Shown here: one piece after another, positions 34,158 to 42,593 of the stretch
How the letters are laid out: each line of letters opens with the position of its first letter
Numbering within the stretch: position 1 is the stretch's first letter
Notes under the pieces: generated by a model
What the model saw: only the letters and a program-made list of their open reading frames with translations
What the model was told of the DNA's origin: nothing
The model's database searches: none
Assembly: GCF_001735805.1 (NCBI RefSeq)
Contig: NZ_CP017248.1
Span: 3,286,001 to 3,350,000 of the forward strand
DNA from: Streptomyces fodineus
Lineage (GTDB): Bacteria; Actinomycetota; Actinomycetes; Streptomycetales; Streptomycetaceae
Direction: 5' to 3'
DNA length: 64,000 nt
Position numbers and translations under genes: made by a program

Positions 34158-35630
34158 ATGCCGATAGAACAGCGCGGAGTCGACACCATCCCGGACGAGG
34201 AGCGGACCAGTGGTCCGCGCGACCTCGCCTCGATCCTGCTCGGCTCCAACCTCTGCCTCGGGGTGATCATCTTCGGCTGGCTGCCGCCGTCCTTCGGGCT
34301 CGGCTGGTGGGCGTCGGTGAGCGCGATCGTCGCGGGCACGGTGATCGGCGCCCTGTTCACGGCGCCGCTGGCCCTGGTCTCGCTGAGCACCGCGACCAAC
34401 CTGTCCACGTCCTCCGGCGCCCAGTTCGGGGTCCGGGGCCGGCTGGTCGGCTCGATCGTGGGCCTGCTGCTCGCCCTCGGCTACACCGCTCTGACCGTGT
34501 GGATCGGCGGGGACGTGATGATCGGCGTACTGGGCCGGATGTCCGGGCTGCCTGCGGACGGGGCGTCGTACGCCGTCGTCTACGCGGTGCTCGCCGCGGC
34601 CACCGTCGCGGGCGCGGTCTACGGCTACCGGGTGCTGCTCGCCATGTCCCGGGTCCTCGCCGTCGGCATGACCGCCCTGCTGGCCCTCGGGATCTTCGCC
34701 TACGCCCCGCAGTTCGCCACCTCGGCGCTGCCCGGCGCAGGGGGCCTTCTGCTGGGCTCGTTCTGGCCGACCTGGCTCCTCGCGGCGGTGGCCGCGGGGC
34801 TCTCCGGCCCCATCGCCTTCATCACCCTGCTCGGCGACTACACCCGCTACATCTCGCCGTCCCGGCACTCCGGCCGCCGGGTGCTGCACGCCACCTGGCT
34901 CGGCCTGGTCCTCGGTCTGCTGGTGCCGCAGCTCTTCGGCACCTTCACGGCGTACGCGGCGCGCGCGGCCACCGACTACGCGGGCCCGCTGGTCACCGCC
35001 TCCCCCACCTGGTACCTGGTCCCGCTGCTGCTGTCCGCGTCCGCGGGTTCGGTCGGCAACGCCGGTCTGATGCTGTACTCGATGGGCCTCGACCTCGACG
35101 CGATCCTGCCCAGGGCCTCGCGTGCCCGCGCCACCCACACGGTCGCCGTCGTCGCCACGGCCTGCGTGTTCATCGGCCACTACGCCTGGAACGCGCAGTC
35201 CGCCATGACGTCCTTCGTCCTGCTGCTCACCGCCATCGGCACCCCGTGGGCCGTCATCACCCTCATCGGCTTCGCCCGCTGCCGCGGGGTGTACGACGCG
35301 GACGCCCTCCAGGTCTTCAACCGCCGTTCGCGGGGCGGGATCTACTGGTACCGGGCGGGCTGGAACGTCCGGGCGACCGTCTCCTGGGCACTGGGCGCCG
35401 GCGTCGGCCTGCTGGCCGTGTCCCTGCCGTCGTACCAGGGCCCGCTGCTGCACCTGACCGGCGGGGTGGACTGCAGCTTCGTGCTGTCGGGGGCGGTGGG
35501 CGGGGCGGCGTACCTGCTGCTGACGTCAGCCGGCCGGCGCCCCGAAGGGGCGCGGGGAACCGCGCGACCGGCCACAACGGCCACGCGGACGCCCGACGCC
35601 CCCTCCCGGCACTTCGAACCGCGCCCCTAA
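34158..35630 (+). CDS. NCS1-family nucleobase/allantoin-type permease
   Basis: A 490-residue membrane protein of the nucleobase:cation symporter-1 family (cytosine, purines, hydantoins, allantoin). It starts with the typical cytoplasmic leader and first helix (RDLASILLGSNLCLGVIIFG), then STSSGAQFGVRGR, a middle GPIAFITLLGDYTRYISP and the block AVITLIGFARCRGVYDADAL late in the protein. About 12 helices are visible. ATG 34158 has AAGGAG upstream. It diverges from the ureAB-ureC-aguA operon and probably imports the compound that operon degrades. The last 35 residues (after about 455) are not family sequence; they are translated from a palindromic repeat and its tail. Confidence 0.9.
   Translation: MPIEQRGVDTIPDEERTSGPRDLASILLGSNLCLGVIIFGWLPPSFGLGWWASVSAIVAGTVIGALFTAPLALVSLSTATNLSTSSGAQFGVRGRLVGSIVGLLLALGYTALTVWIGGDVMIGVLGRMSGLPADGASYAVVYAVLAAATVAGAVYGYRVLLAMSRVLAVGMTALLALGIFAYAPQFATSALPGAGGLLLGSFWPTWLLAAVAAGLSGPIAFITLLGDYTRYISPSRHSGRRVLHATWLGLVLGLLVPQLFGTFTAYAARAATDYAGPLVTASPTWYLVPLLLSASAGSVGNAGLMLYSMGLDLDAILPRASRARATHTVAVVATACVFIGHYAWNAQSAMTSFVLLLTAIGTPWAVITLIGFARCRGVYDADALQVFNRRSRGGIYWYRAGWNVRATVSWALGAGVGLLAVSLPSYQGPLLHLTGGVDCSFVLSGAVGGAAYLLLTSAGRRPEGARGTARPATTATRTPDAPSRHFEPRP
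35537..35553. repeat. GC-rich palindromic repeat inside the permease C-terminus
   Basis: GCGCCCC-GAA-GGGGCGC followed by GGGGAACCGCGCGACC. I know this as a very common dispersed palindrome of Streptomyces; its core is also in the conservon 2 terminator (14051-14078). Here it is translated as part of the permease. Confidence 0.6.
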
Positions 35631-36715
35631 CCGATCTTGTACATCCAGCCGTGCTTGTCCTCGGCGGTACCCCGCTGCAGGTCGAGCAGGGCCTGGCGCA
35701 GCCGAAGGGTCACCTCACCCGGCTCTCCACCGCTCTGCTTCCACTCGGCACGGGCCCGCTTCACCGTGCCGACCGGGGTGATCACGGCCGCGGTGCCGCA
35801 GGCGAAGACCTCGGTGAGGGTGCCGTTCTCGGAGTCGCGCTGCCACTGCTCGACCGAGACGCGGCCCTCCTCGGACTCGTAGCCGAGGTCCCGGGCGACG
35901 GCCAGCAGGGAGTCACGGGTGACGCCCTCCAGGATGGAACCGGTCAGCGTGGGCGTGATGATCTTGTTGCCGTACACGAAGTACAGGTTCATGCCGCCGA
36001 GTTCCTCGACCCACCGGTGCTCGACCGCGTCGAGGTAGCAGACCTGGTCGCAGCCCTTGGCGGCGGCCTCGGCCTGGGCGAGCAGGGAGGCGGCGTAGTT
36101 GCCGCCGGTCTTGGCGTCGCCCATGCCGCCGGGGACGGCGCGGACGCGGTCCTCGGAGACCCAGATCGACACCGGCCGCACACCGCCCGGGAAGTACGCG
36201 CCGGCCGGGGAGGCGATCACGATGAACAGGTACTCGTTGGCGGGCTTGACGCCGAGACCGACCTCGGTGGCGATCATGAACGGGCGCAGGTAGAGGGACT
36301 CCTCGCCGCCGTGCGCGGGCACCCAGTCCATGTCCTGCCGGACCAGGGCGTCACAGGCCTCGACGAACGTCTCGACCGGCAGCTCGGGCATGGCGAGCCG
36401 CTTGGCGGAGCGCTGGAAACGCTTGGCGTTCTGGTCCGGGCGGAAGAGGGCCACCGAGCCGTCGGGCTGGCGGTAGGCCTTCAGGCCCTCGAAGATCTCC
36501 TGGGCGTAGTGCAGGACGTTGGTCGCGGGGTCGAGGGGGATCGGCGCGTACGGAACGAGCTGGCCGTCGTGCCAGCCCCGGCCCTCGGTCCACTTGATCG
36601 TCACCATGTGGTCGGTGAAGTGGCGGCCGAACCCGGGGTTGGCCAGGATGGCCTCGCGCTCGGCGGCGGCGAGGGGGCTGGCGGAGGGCTTGAGCTCGAT
36701 CGTGGGCGTCGTCAT
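35627..36715 (-). CDS. ilvE: Branched-chain amino acid aminotransferase
   Basis: A 362-residue PLP enzyme of fold type IV that makes valine, leucine and isoleucine from their 2-oxo acids with glutamate. The PLP lysine is in DAKTGGNYAASLL; other family blocks are LHYAQEIFEGLKAYRQPDG, LYLRPFMIATE and VFACGTAAVITPVG. ATG 36715 begins the family-like MTTPTIELKP; an upstream in-frame start at 36769 would add 18 unsupported residues. Its stop overlaps the convergent permease by four bases. The region up to leuB contains a terminator, so the gene has its own promoter (about 36720-36900). Confidence 0.94.
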   Translation of the reverse strand: MTTPTIELKPSASPLAAAEREAILANPGFGRHFTDHMVTIKWTEGRGWHDGQLVPYAPIPLDPATNVLHYAQEIFEGLKAYRQPDGSVALFRPDQNAKRFQRSAKRLAMPELPVETFVEACDALVRQDMDWVPAHGGEESLYLRPFMIATEVGLGVKPANEYLFIVIASPAGAYFPGGVRPVSIWVSEDRVRAVPGGMGDAKTGGNYAASLLAQAEAAAKGCDQVCYLDAVEHRWVEELGGMNLYFVYGNKIITPTLTGSILEGVTRDSLLAVARDLGYESEEGRVSVEQWQRDSENGTLTEVFACGTAAVITPVGTVKRARAEWKQSGGEPGEVTLRLRQALLDLQRGTAEDKHGWMYKIG

Positions 36716-36910
36716 GAGTGATGTGTCCTTCACCGGTTGTCGTGACGGGCCGCGCTCACGCCCCGTCACTGCGACTCGCCAGTGTTAGGACGTCCGAGCT
36801 TTCCCTCATACCGCGGCTCCGCGTCCGATTATCGCCCGGAGGCTGCGGCGGAAGGAATGGGGGTGAAAGCGGCCCAGGGGTCGATGGTGGCACCCGGCGG
36901 GGACATGCGA

Positions 36911-36943
36911 AAGCCGCCGGGTGCTCGTGCGACCCGGCGGCTT
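36911..36943 (-). terminator. Terminator after leuB
   Basis: Perfect 12-bp stem AAGCCGCCGGGT / ACCCGGCGGCTT with a 9-nt loop, 20 bases beyond the leuB stop. Confidence 0.85.
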
Positions 36944-36962
36944 CTCGTGGTGGAGCGCCGGG

Positions 36963-38006
36963 TCAGCCGGCTACTCGGGCGGCGAGCGCGTCGCCGATCT
37001 GCGAGGTGCTGCGGGCACCCAGCGCGGCGCGCTCGGTGAGGTCCGCGGTGACCGCGGCGTCGATGCGGTCGGCCTCGCCGTCGTAGCCGAGGTGGCGCAG
37101 CAGCAGGGCGACGGACAGGACCGTGGCGGTGGGGTCGGCCTTGCCCTGGCCGGCGATGTCGGGCGCGGAACCGTGGACCGGCTCGAACATCGAGGGGAAC
37201 TCGCGGGAGGGGTTGATGTTCCCGCTCGCGGCCACGCCGATGCCGCCGGAGACGGCCGCGGCCAGGTCGGTGATGATGTCGCCGAAGAGGTTGTCGGTGA
37301 CGATCACGTCGAACCGGGCCGGGTCGGTGACCAGGTAGATCGTGGCCGCGTCGACGTGGATGTAGTCGGTGCTGACCTCGGGGAACTCCTGGGCCACCTT
37401 GTTGAAGATGTTCGTCCACAGGTGCCCGGCGAAGGTCAGCACGTTGTTCTTGTGCACCAGCGTGAGCTTCTTGCGCGGGCGGGCCTGGGCGCGGGCGAAG
37501 GCGTCGCGGACCACGCGCTCGACACCGAAGGCGGTGTTGACCGAGACCTCGGTGGCGACCTCGTGCTCGGTGCCCTTGCGGATCGTGCCGCCGTTGCCGG
37601 TGTACGGGCCCTCGGTGCCCTCGCGGACGACGACGAAGTCGATCTCCGGCTGGCCGGCGAGCGGGGTGGCCACACCGGGGAGGAGCTTGGACGGGCGCAG
37701 GTTCACATGGTGGTCGAAGGCGAAGCGGAGCTTGAGCAGGAAGCCGCGCTCCAGGACGCCGGAGGGCACCGACGGGTCGCCGATGGCGCCGAGCAGGATG
37801 GCGTCGTGCTGCTTGAGCGCGTCGAGGTCGGCGTCGGTGAGGGTCTCACCGGTGGCGTGGTAGCGCCTGGCGCCGAAGTCGTACTCCTTGGTCTCCAGCT
37901 TCACATCCTGCGGCAGGACGGCGGAGAGGACCTTGAGACCCTCGGACACGACTTCCTGTCCGATGCCGTCCCCGGGGATCACTGCGAGATCGATGCTGCG
38001 AGACAT
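36963..38006 (-). CDS. leuB: 3-Isopropylmalate dehydrogenase
   Basis: A 347-residue NAD-dependent beta-decarboxylating dehydrogenase, third enzyme of leucine synthesis. It shows the start [13 protein letters not shown], the substrate-binding [13 protein letters not shown] with its arginines, [12 protein letters not shown], and the signature [15 protein letters not shown] with metal-ligand aspartates, then [14 protein letters not shown]. Length and motifs are standard for the actinobacterial LeuB. The start ATG 38006 leaves a promoter region toward the small gene at 38104. It is transcribed separately from ilvE. Confidence 0.94.
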   Translation of the reverse strand: MSRSIDLAVIPGDGIGQEVVSEGLKVLSAVLPQDVKLETKEYDFGARRYHATGETLTDADLDALKQHDAILLGAIGDPSVPSGVLERGFLLKLRFAFDHHVNLRPSKLLPGVATPLAGQPEIDFVVVREGTEGPYTGNGGTIRKGTEHEVATEVSVNTAFGVERVVRDAFARAQARPRKKLTLVHKNNVLTFAGHLWTNIFNKVAQEFPEVSTDYIHVDAATIYLVTDPARFDVIVTDNLFGDIITDLAAAVSGGIGVAASGNINPSREFPSMFEPVHGSAPDIAGQGKADPTATVLSVALLLRHLGYDGEADRIDAAVTADLTERAALGARSTSQIGDALAARVAG

Positions 38007-38103
38007 GCGGGCACCCTACTCCTCGTCCCAGGTGATGACACGAGCCGTCCGCCATATGGACGACGGGGCGGCGACGTGGACGTGGACGGCATCGGACGGG
38101 GGC

Positions 38104-38235
38104 TCAGTGGCCGCTCTCGCCGCCGTTGTCGCGGCGGTCGAGGGCGCGCTGGAGGGCGGCGGCGGCGTTCTTTCGGTCGGACTCGCTCGCACGGGACACG
38201 TGGCGGACTCGGCGGCGGACGGTCGTCTCGGCCAT
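38104..38235 (-). CDS. Small conserved basic protein
   Basis: A 43-residue protein, MAETTVRRRVRHVSRASESD then RKNAAAALQRALDRRDN and a short Gly-rich end. It is very basic at the N-terminus and helical in the middle. ATG 38235 has AAGGAG nine bases upstream, which together with codon use supports translation. I recall similar tiny proteins in many Streptomyces near leuB but know no function. Confidence 0.65.
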   Translation of the reverse strand: MAETTVRRRVRHVSRASESDRKNAAAALQRALDRRDNGGESGH

Positions 38236-38663
38236 GGGAATCGACTCCTTCGGCACAACGGAGCACGGCAATGAGGGGTTACGAGACGCCGGATGGGGCG
38301 GGGAGCCGAGGGCCGCAGGGGTTGCCTGCACCGGGCCCGGCTCACGACCGCCATTCGCTTGATCGAGCGAGACGTTCGGCTCCTACAAAACTAAGCGAGC
38401 GGCGACGTTCTGTCTGCACAATTACTCGGACTTCCTACTATCTGAGACGGCGACTCGTGTCACACCGCCCTGAGCTGGGCCTTCGTGCGTCCGGGGGGTG
38501 GTCCGCCCGAGGGACCGCAGGGTGCGGACCAGGGCCCGTACGGCGGTGGCGGCGGCGCCCGGTCCCCGCACGGCACATGGGTTACGGCGCGGCCTTCGAC
38601 TACCGCACGGCCCCGGCGGCCGACGGGTTCGACCGGATCGTGGGACGGCAGGCCGACGCAGCG
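38236..38663. other. Gap between the small basic gene and the acetyltransferase gene
   Basis: These 428 bp hold no gene I can support. The part at 38340-38450 is AT-richer and may carry the promoter of the small gene. A plus-strand stretch at about 38577-38660 (MGYGAAFDYRTAPAADGF) has gene-like codons but has no start site or continuation, so it may be a remnant. Confidence 0.4.
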
Positions 38664-39203
38664 TCAGGCGATGTCTCCGTCGCGCCAGTCGAGGACGAGC
38701 TCCGCGGCGGGGTCGAGCGGCCCGGCCAGCGCGGGCCGCACATACATGTCCCCCTCCTCCTCGGGCAGCCGCACGATCCCGTCCGGCGAGAGGGCGTGCA
38801 CCCGACCGCCCCACCGCTGCCAGCCCCGGGCGGTGTACAGCGGGGCCCCCGCCTCGCTCGCCGAGAGCGCACCGAGGTCGTAGGCCCGGTCGATCACCCG
38901 CTCCAGCTCCCCCATCACCCGGCCACCGAGCCCGGTACGCCGCGCGTCCGGCCGTACGGCGACGGCCTCGACGTATCCGGCGCGCAGCCAGCGCCCCCGG
39001 TGCCGGATGCGCCGCATCACGACGGACCCGTGCGCGGCGAGCCCGGCCCGGTCCTGCAGGAGCACATGCATCCCGCCGAGCCCGTGCTCCCAGTCCTGCT
39101 CCGAGAATCCGCCGCCGAAGGCCTCGTCCAACAGGGCGCGGGCGGCGTCGAGTTCGGCCGGTTCCAGATCGGCGGTGTGGGCGAGGCGCAGTCGGAGGGT
39201 CAT
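38664..39203 (-). CDS. AAC(2')-I-type aminoglycoside N-acetyltransferase-like protein
   Basis: A 179-residue GNAT enzyme that follows the aminoglycoside 2'-N-acetyltransferase family of mycobacteria along its whole length. Shared blocks: LAHTADL at the start, FSEQDWEHGLGGMH, RAGYVEAVAVRPD, YDLGALSASE, LYTARGWQRWGG and the end DWRDGD. Glu79 and Tyr123 align with Glu82 and Tyr126 of M. tuberculosis AAC(2')-Ic with a constant offset of three; these are the residues I recall as proposed general base and acid. The terminal Trp of the mycobacterial enzyme is Ala here. ATG 39203 has only a weak ribosome site. The frame is open upstream into the decayed hydrolase, so a longer fusion is formally possible. 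Whether it modifies aminoglycosides or another amine is not known. Confidence 0.85.
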   Translation of the reverse strand: MTLRLRLAHTADLEPAELDAARALLDEAFGGGFSEQDWEHGLGGMHVLLQDRAGLAAHGSVVMRRIRHRGRWLRAGYVEAVAVRPDARRTGLGGRVMGELERVIDRAYDLGALSASEAGAPLYTARGWQRWGGRVHALSPDGIVRLPEEEGDMYVRPALAGPLDPAAELVLDWRDGDIA

Positions 39204-39732
39204 GGCCCCACTATCCCTCGCCCGGCGGGCGTGGGGCAGGGACCCGGCGAGGGAGTCGACGGCCGTGCGGGGGCGCAGGTCGCGTGCGTCGTTCAGGGCC
39301 CTGCCGCACGCGTGGTTGATCCCGAACCACGGATCGGCCATGTGCTCGGCATGCTCCAGGGCGCGCTCGCGGTCCTCGAACTCGGCCGGCCACTGGAGCA
39401 CGGCCCGCTCCCGCTCCCGGTCCGGCCGGTCGCTCAACTCCTCCCAGCGGTCGAGGCGTTCGCAGGGCCATGCGGTCGAGCCCGAAGTGCCGTCGTGCGG
39501 CGTCGAGGCCGGCCACGAAGCGCTCGGTCGTCCAGGGGCCGTCGCACGGCTCGGAGCGGCCGCAGCCGCGCTGGTCCCAGCGGACGACCGCGGTGACACC
39601 GGCCGGCAGCTCGGCGACCTCGCCGAACATGTCCCACAGGCCCGGCCCGCCGTGGCACGGCACGAGGGGATCGCCCTCCCCGCCCGATCGTCGCGCCCAC
39701 AGTCGTACGCCGTCGTCGGCCGTCACCGTCAT
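39204..39732 (-). pseudogene. Decayed alpha/beta hydrolase (proline iminopeptidase-like)
   Basis: The N-terminal part reads like an intact hydrolase: DPLVPCHGGPGLWDMFGEVA, VVRWDQRGCGRSEP, RRHFGLDRMAL. At about 39470 the reading frame changes and the sequence resumes with ERLDRWEELSDRPDRERERA and EHMADPWFGINHACGRALND, characteristic of the later cap region. The part that should carry the nucleophile elbow (GHSWG) and following helices, about 50 residues, is missing. The protein therefore lacks its catalytic serine and is a pseudogene. The second frame continues without a stop into the acetyltransferase gene. Confidence 0.7.
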
Positions 39733-39774
39733 GGGCCCGGTGTGGCGGACGGGGACGGCGGACGGGGATTGGCA

Positions 39775-39817
39775 ACGGGCCGGGAAGCCCGCTCCTGCGG
39801 CAGGCTTCCCGGCCCGT
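39775..39817 (-). terminator. Terminator after the P5C dehydrogenase gene
   Basis: Perfect 15-bp stem ACGGGCCGGGAAGCC / GGCTTCCCGGCCCGT with a 13-nt loop, 16 bases after the stop. Confidence 0.85.
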
Positions 39818-39832
39818 GTTCGTGGGGGCTGA

Positions 39833-41464
39833 TCAGCCCATGTGCGGGTAGGTGTAGTCGGTCGGCGGGACCAGCGTCTCCTTGATGGCGCGGGTCAGGG
39901 TCCAGCGCAGCAGGTTCTGCGGGGCGCCGGCCTTGTCGTTGGTGCCGGAGGAGCGGCCGCCGCCGAAGGGCTGCTGGCCGACGACGGCGCCGGTCGACTT
40001 GTCGTTGATGTAGAAGTTGCCCGCCGCGTAGCGGAGCTTCTCCATCGTGTACGCCGCCGCCGCGCGGTCGTTGGCGACGACCGAGCCGGTGAGGGCGTAG
40101 TCGGACACCGACTCCATCTGGGTCAGCATCTCGTCGTACTGGTCGTCCTCGTAGACGTGCACGGCGAGGAACGGGCCGAAGTACTCGGTGCGGAAGACCT
40201 CGTTCTCCGGGTCGGAGCACTCGACGACGGTCGGGCGGACGAAGTAGCCGACCGAGTCGTCGTAGGTGCCGCCCGCGACGATCGTGCAGGCCGGGTCCTC
40301 CTTGGCACGGTCGATCGCGGCCTTGTTCTTGGCGAAGGCACGGTCGTCGATCACGGCGCCCATGAAGTTCGACAGGTCGGTGACGTCACCCATGGTCAGG
40401 TAGTCGACCTCGGCCGCGAACTCCTCCTTGAAGCCGCTGTTCCAGATCGACGCCGGGATGTACGCCCGGGAGGTCGCGGAGCACTTCTGGCCCTGGTACT
40501 CGAAGGCACCGCGGGTCAGGGCGGTCTTCAGAACGGCACGGTCGGCGCTCGGGTGGGCGACCAGGAAGTCCTTGCCGCCGGTCTCGCCGACCAGGCGCGG
40601 GTAGGAGCGGTACTTCTCGATGTTGTTGCCGACCGTCTTCCACAGGTACTGGAAGGTCTTGGTCGAGCCGGTGAAGTGGATGCCGGCGAGGTCGCGGTGC
40701 TCCAGCGCGACCTTGGAGACCTCGATGCCGTCACCGGTGACGAGGTTGATGACGCCCTTGGGCAGCCCGGCCTCCTCCAGCAGCTGCATGAGCAGCACGG
40801 CGGCGTGGGTCTGCGTCGGGGACGGCTTCCAGACGACGACGTTGCCCATCAGCGCGGGCGCGGTGGGCAGGTTGCCCGCGATGGCGCTGAAGTTGAACGG
40901 CGTGATCGCGTAGACGAAGCCCTCCAGCGGGCGGTGGTCCAGGCGGTTCCACACACCCGGGGAGTTCGCCGGGGGCTGCTCGGCGAGGATCTGCCGGGCG
41001 TAGTGGACGTTGAACCGCCAGAAGTCGATCAGCTCGCAGGGGGTGTCGATCTCGGCCTGCTGGGCGGTCTTGGACTGGCCGAGCATGGTGGACGCGGCGA
41101 TCGTCTCGCGCCAGGGGCCGGCCAGCAGCTCGGCGGCGCGCAGGATGATCGCGGCGCGGTCGTCGAAGGACATCGCGCGCCAGGCGGGCGCGGCGGCGAG
41201 GGCCGCGTCGATGGCGTCCTGCGCGTCCTGCTGGGTGGCGTGCCGGCCGGTGCCGATGACGGCCTTGTGGTTGTGCGGCTGGACCACCTGGAAGCTCTCG
41301 CCGCCGCCGAGCCGCTTCTCACCGCCGATGGTCATCGGCAGCTCGATCGGGTTCTCGGCCAGCTCCTTGAGCTTGACCTCCAGACGGGCACGCTCGGGAG
41401 AGCCGGGGGCGTAGCCGTGCACCGGCTCGTTGACGGGGGTGGGGACCTGGGTCACAGCGTCCAT
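39833..41464 (-). CDS. pruA: 1-Pyrroline-5-carboxylate dehydrogenase
   Basis: A 543-residue aldehyde dehydrogenase oxidising glutamate semialdehyde (from proline) to glutamate with NAD. The family start LAENPIELPMTIGGEKR, the NAD-site FVYAITPFNFSAIAGNLP, catalytic Glu in LVGETGGKDF and catalytic Cys in QGQKCSATSR are all present, and the length fits the monofunctional P5CDH group. ATG 41464 has AAGGAG upstream; an upstream in-frame start would add low-quality residues. It follows the proline dehydrogenase gene by 37 bases, so both steps of proline breakdown are in one operon. Confidence 0.95.
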   Translation of the reverse strand: MDAVTQVPTPVNEPVHGYAPGSPERARLEVKLKELAENPIELPMTIGGEKRLGGGESFQVVQPHNHKAVIGTGRHATQQDAQDAIDAALAAAPAWRAMSFDDRAAIILRAAELLAGPWRETIAASTMLGQSKTAQQAEIDTPCELIDFWRFNVHYARQILAEQPPANSPGVWNRLDHRPLEGFVYAITPFNFSAIAGNLPTAPALMGNVVVWKPSPTQTHAAVLLMQLLEEAGLPKGVINLVTGDGIEVSKVALEHRDLAGIHFTGSTKTFQYLWKTVGNNIEKYRSYPRLVGETGGKDFLVAHPSADRAVLKTALTRGAFEYQGQKCSATSRAYIPASIWNSGFKEEFAAEVDYLTMGDVTDLSNFMGAVIDDRAFAKNKAAIDRAKEDPACTIVAGGTYDDSVGYFVRPTVVECSDPENEVFRTEYFGPFLAVHVYEDDQYDEMLTQMESVSDYALTGSVVANDRAAAAYTMEKLRYAAGNFYINDKSTGAVVGQQPFGGGRSSGTNDKAGAPQNLLRWTLTRAIKETLVPPTDYTYPHMG

Positions 41465-41501
41465 GGATCCGTAACTCCTTTGACTTGAGCGGGTGTTCGG
41501 T

Positions 41502-42428
41502 TCAGCCCTTGCTGACCATCGAGCGGAGGAAGAACCGCAGGTTCGCCGGCTTCTCCGCCAGACGGCGCATGAAGTAGCCGTACCAGTCCGTGCCATAGGC
41601 GGTGTAGACGCGCATGCGGTGACCCTCGGCGGCGAGCCGCAGGTGCTCGTCGCTGCGGATGCCGTACAGCATCTGGAACTCGTACTCGTCGAGTTTGCGG
41701 CCGGCCTTGTGGGCCAGCTCCTGGGCGATGGCGATCAGGCGCGGGTCGTGGGACCCGATCATCGGGTACCCCTCACCCTCCATCAGGATCCGCAGAACAC
41801 GGACGTACGCCTTGTCTATCTCGTGCTTCTGCTGGTAGGCGACCTCGGCGGGCTCCTTGTAGGCGCCCTTCACCAGGCGGACGCGGCTGCCGGAGGCGGC
41901 GAGGCGGCGGGCGTCGGCCTCGGTGCGGAAGAGGTAGGCCTGGATGACGCAGCCGGTCTGCGGGAAGTCCTTCCGCAGCTCCTCGTGGATGGCGAACATC
42001 GAGTCGAGGGTGGTGTGGTCCTCGGCGTCCAGGGTGACGGTCGTACCGATGGCCGCGGCGGCCTCGACGACCGGGCGGACGTTGGCGAGGGCGAGCTCGT
42101 GGCCGCCTTCGAGTGCCTGGCCGAACATGGACAGCTTGACGGACATCTCGACCCGCTCGCCCAGCTCCAGCTGCTCGAGGTGCTCGATCAGCGCCAGGTA
42201 GGCGTCCCGGGCGGCGGTGGCCTGCTCCGGGGTGGTGATGTCCTCGCCGACGACGTCCATCGTCAGCTCCAGGCCCTTGGCCGTCAGGTCCTTGATGATC
42301 GGCACGATGTCGGCCACGGTCTCGCCGGGGATGAAGCGGTCGACGACCTGCTTGGTCACCGGGGCCGCCGAGATCAGGCGTCGCATCCGGTCGCTGCGCG
42401 ACGCGGCGAGAATCACGGGACCCAGCAC
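41502..42428 (-). CDS. Proline dehydrogenase (monofunctional)
   Basis: A 308-residue FAD enzyme that oxidises proline to pyrroline-5-carboxylate. The barrel core is visible as VEMSVKLSMFGQAL, TVTLDAEDHTTLD, VIQAYLFRTEADAR, RLVKGAYKEP and EFQMLYGIR, followed by RVYTAYGTDWYGYFMRRLAE. This is the short form typical of actinobacteria, without the PutA DNA-binding and dehydrogenase domains. GTG 42428 was chosen because GGAGG lies five bases upstream. It diverges from a PucR-type regulator. Confidence 0.93.
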   Translation of the reverse strand: MLGPVILAASRSDRMRRLISAAPVTKQVVDRFIPGETVADIVPIIKDLTAKGLELTMDVVGEDITTPEQATAARDAYLALIEHLEQLELGERVEMSVKLSMFGQALEGGHELALANVRPVVEAAAAIGTTVTLDAEDHTTLDSMFAIHEELRKDFPQTGCVIQAYLFRTEADARRLAASGSRVRLVKGAYKEPAEVAYQQKHEIDKAYVRVLRILMEGEGYPMIGSHDPRLIAIAQELAHKAGRKLDEYEFQMLYGIRSDEHLRLAAEGHRMRVYTAYGTDWYGYFMRRLAEKPANLRFFLRSMVSKG

Positions 42429-42460
42429 GGGGCACCTCCACAGACAAGCACCAAATACGG

Positions 42461-42485
42461 CCGTCACCCGACGATTCGGGTACGG
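42461..42485. promoter_or_regulatory. Candidate operator in the proline gene region
   Basis: CCGTCACCCGA-CGAT-TCGGGTACGG, an inverted repeat with 10-bp arms and one bulged C, between divergent proline dehydrogenase and regulator genes. It could bind the regulator encoded next to it. Confidence 0.4.
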
Positions 42486-42593
42486 CACGGAGAACCACCG
42501 TGAAACCTAAGGATCTCTCCGATCGTGAGCCATCGACAGCTGTCACGCATCCCTGCCCCGGATCTCAGACAGATGTATGAAGGCCGTCGGAAA

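Noticed and set aside
38577..38660. Coding-like plus-strand stretch MGYGAAFDYRTAPAADGF
   Set aside because: Codon use is good for about 28 codons, but there is no start signal and it runs into the antisense of the acetyltransferase; too short to name.
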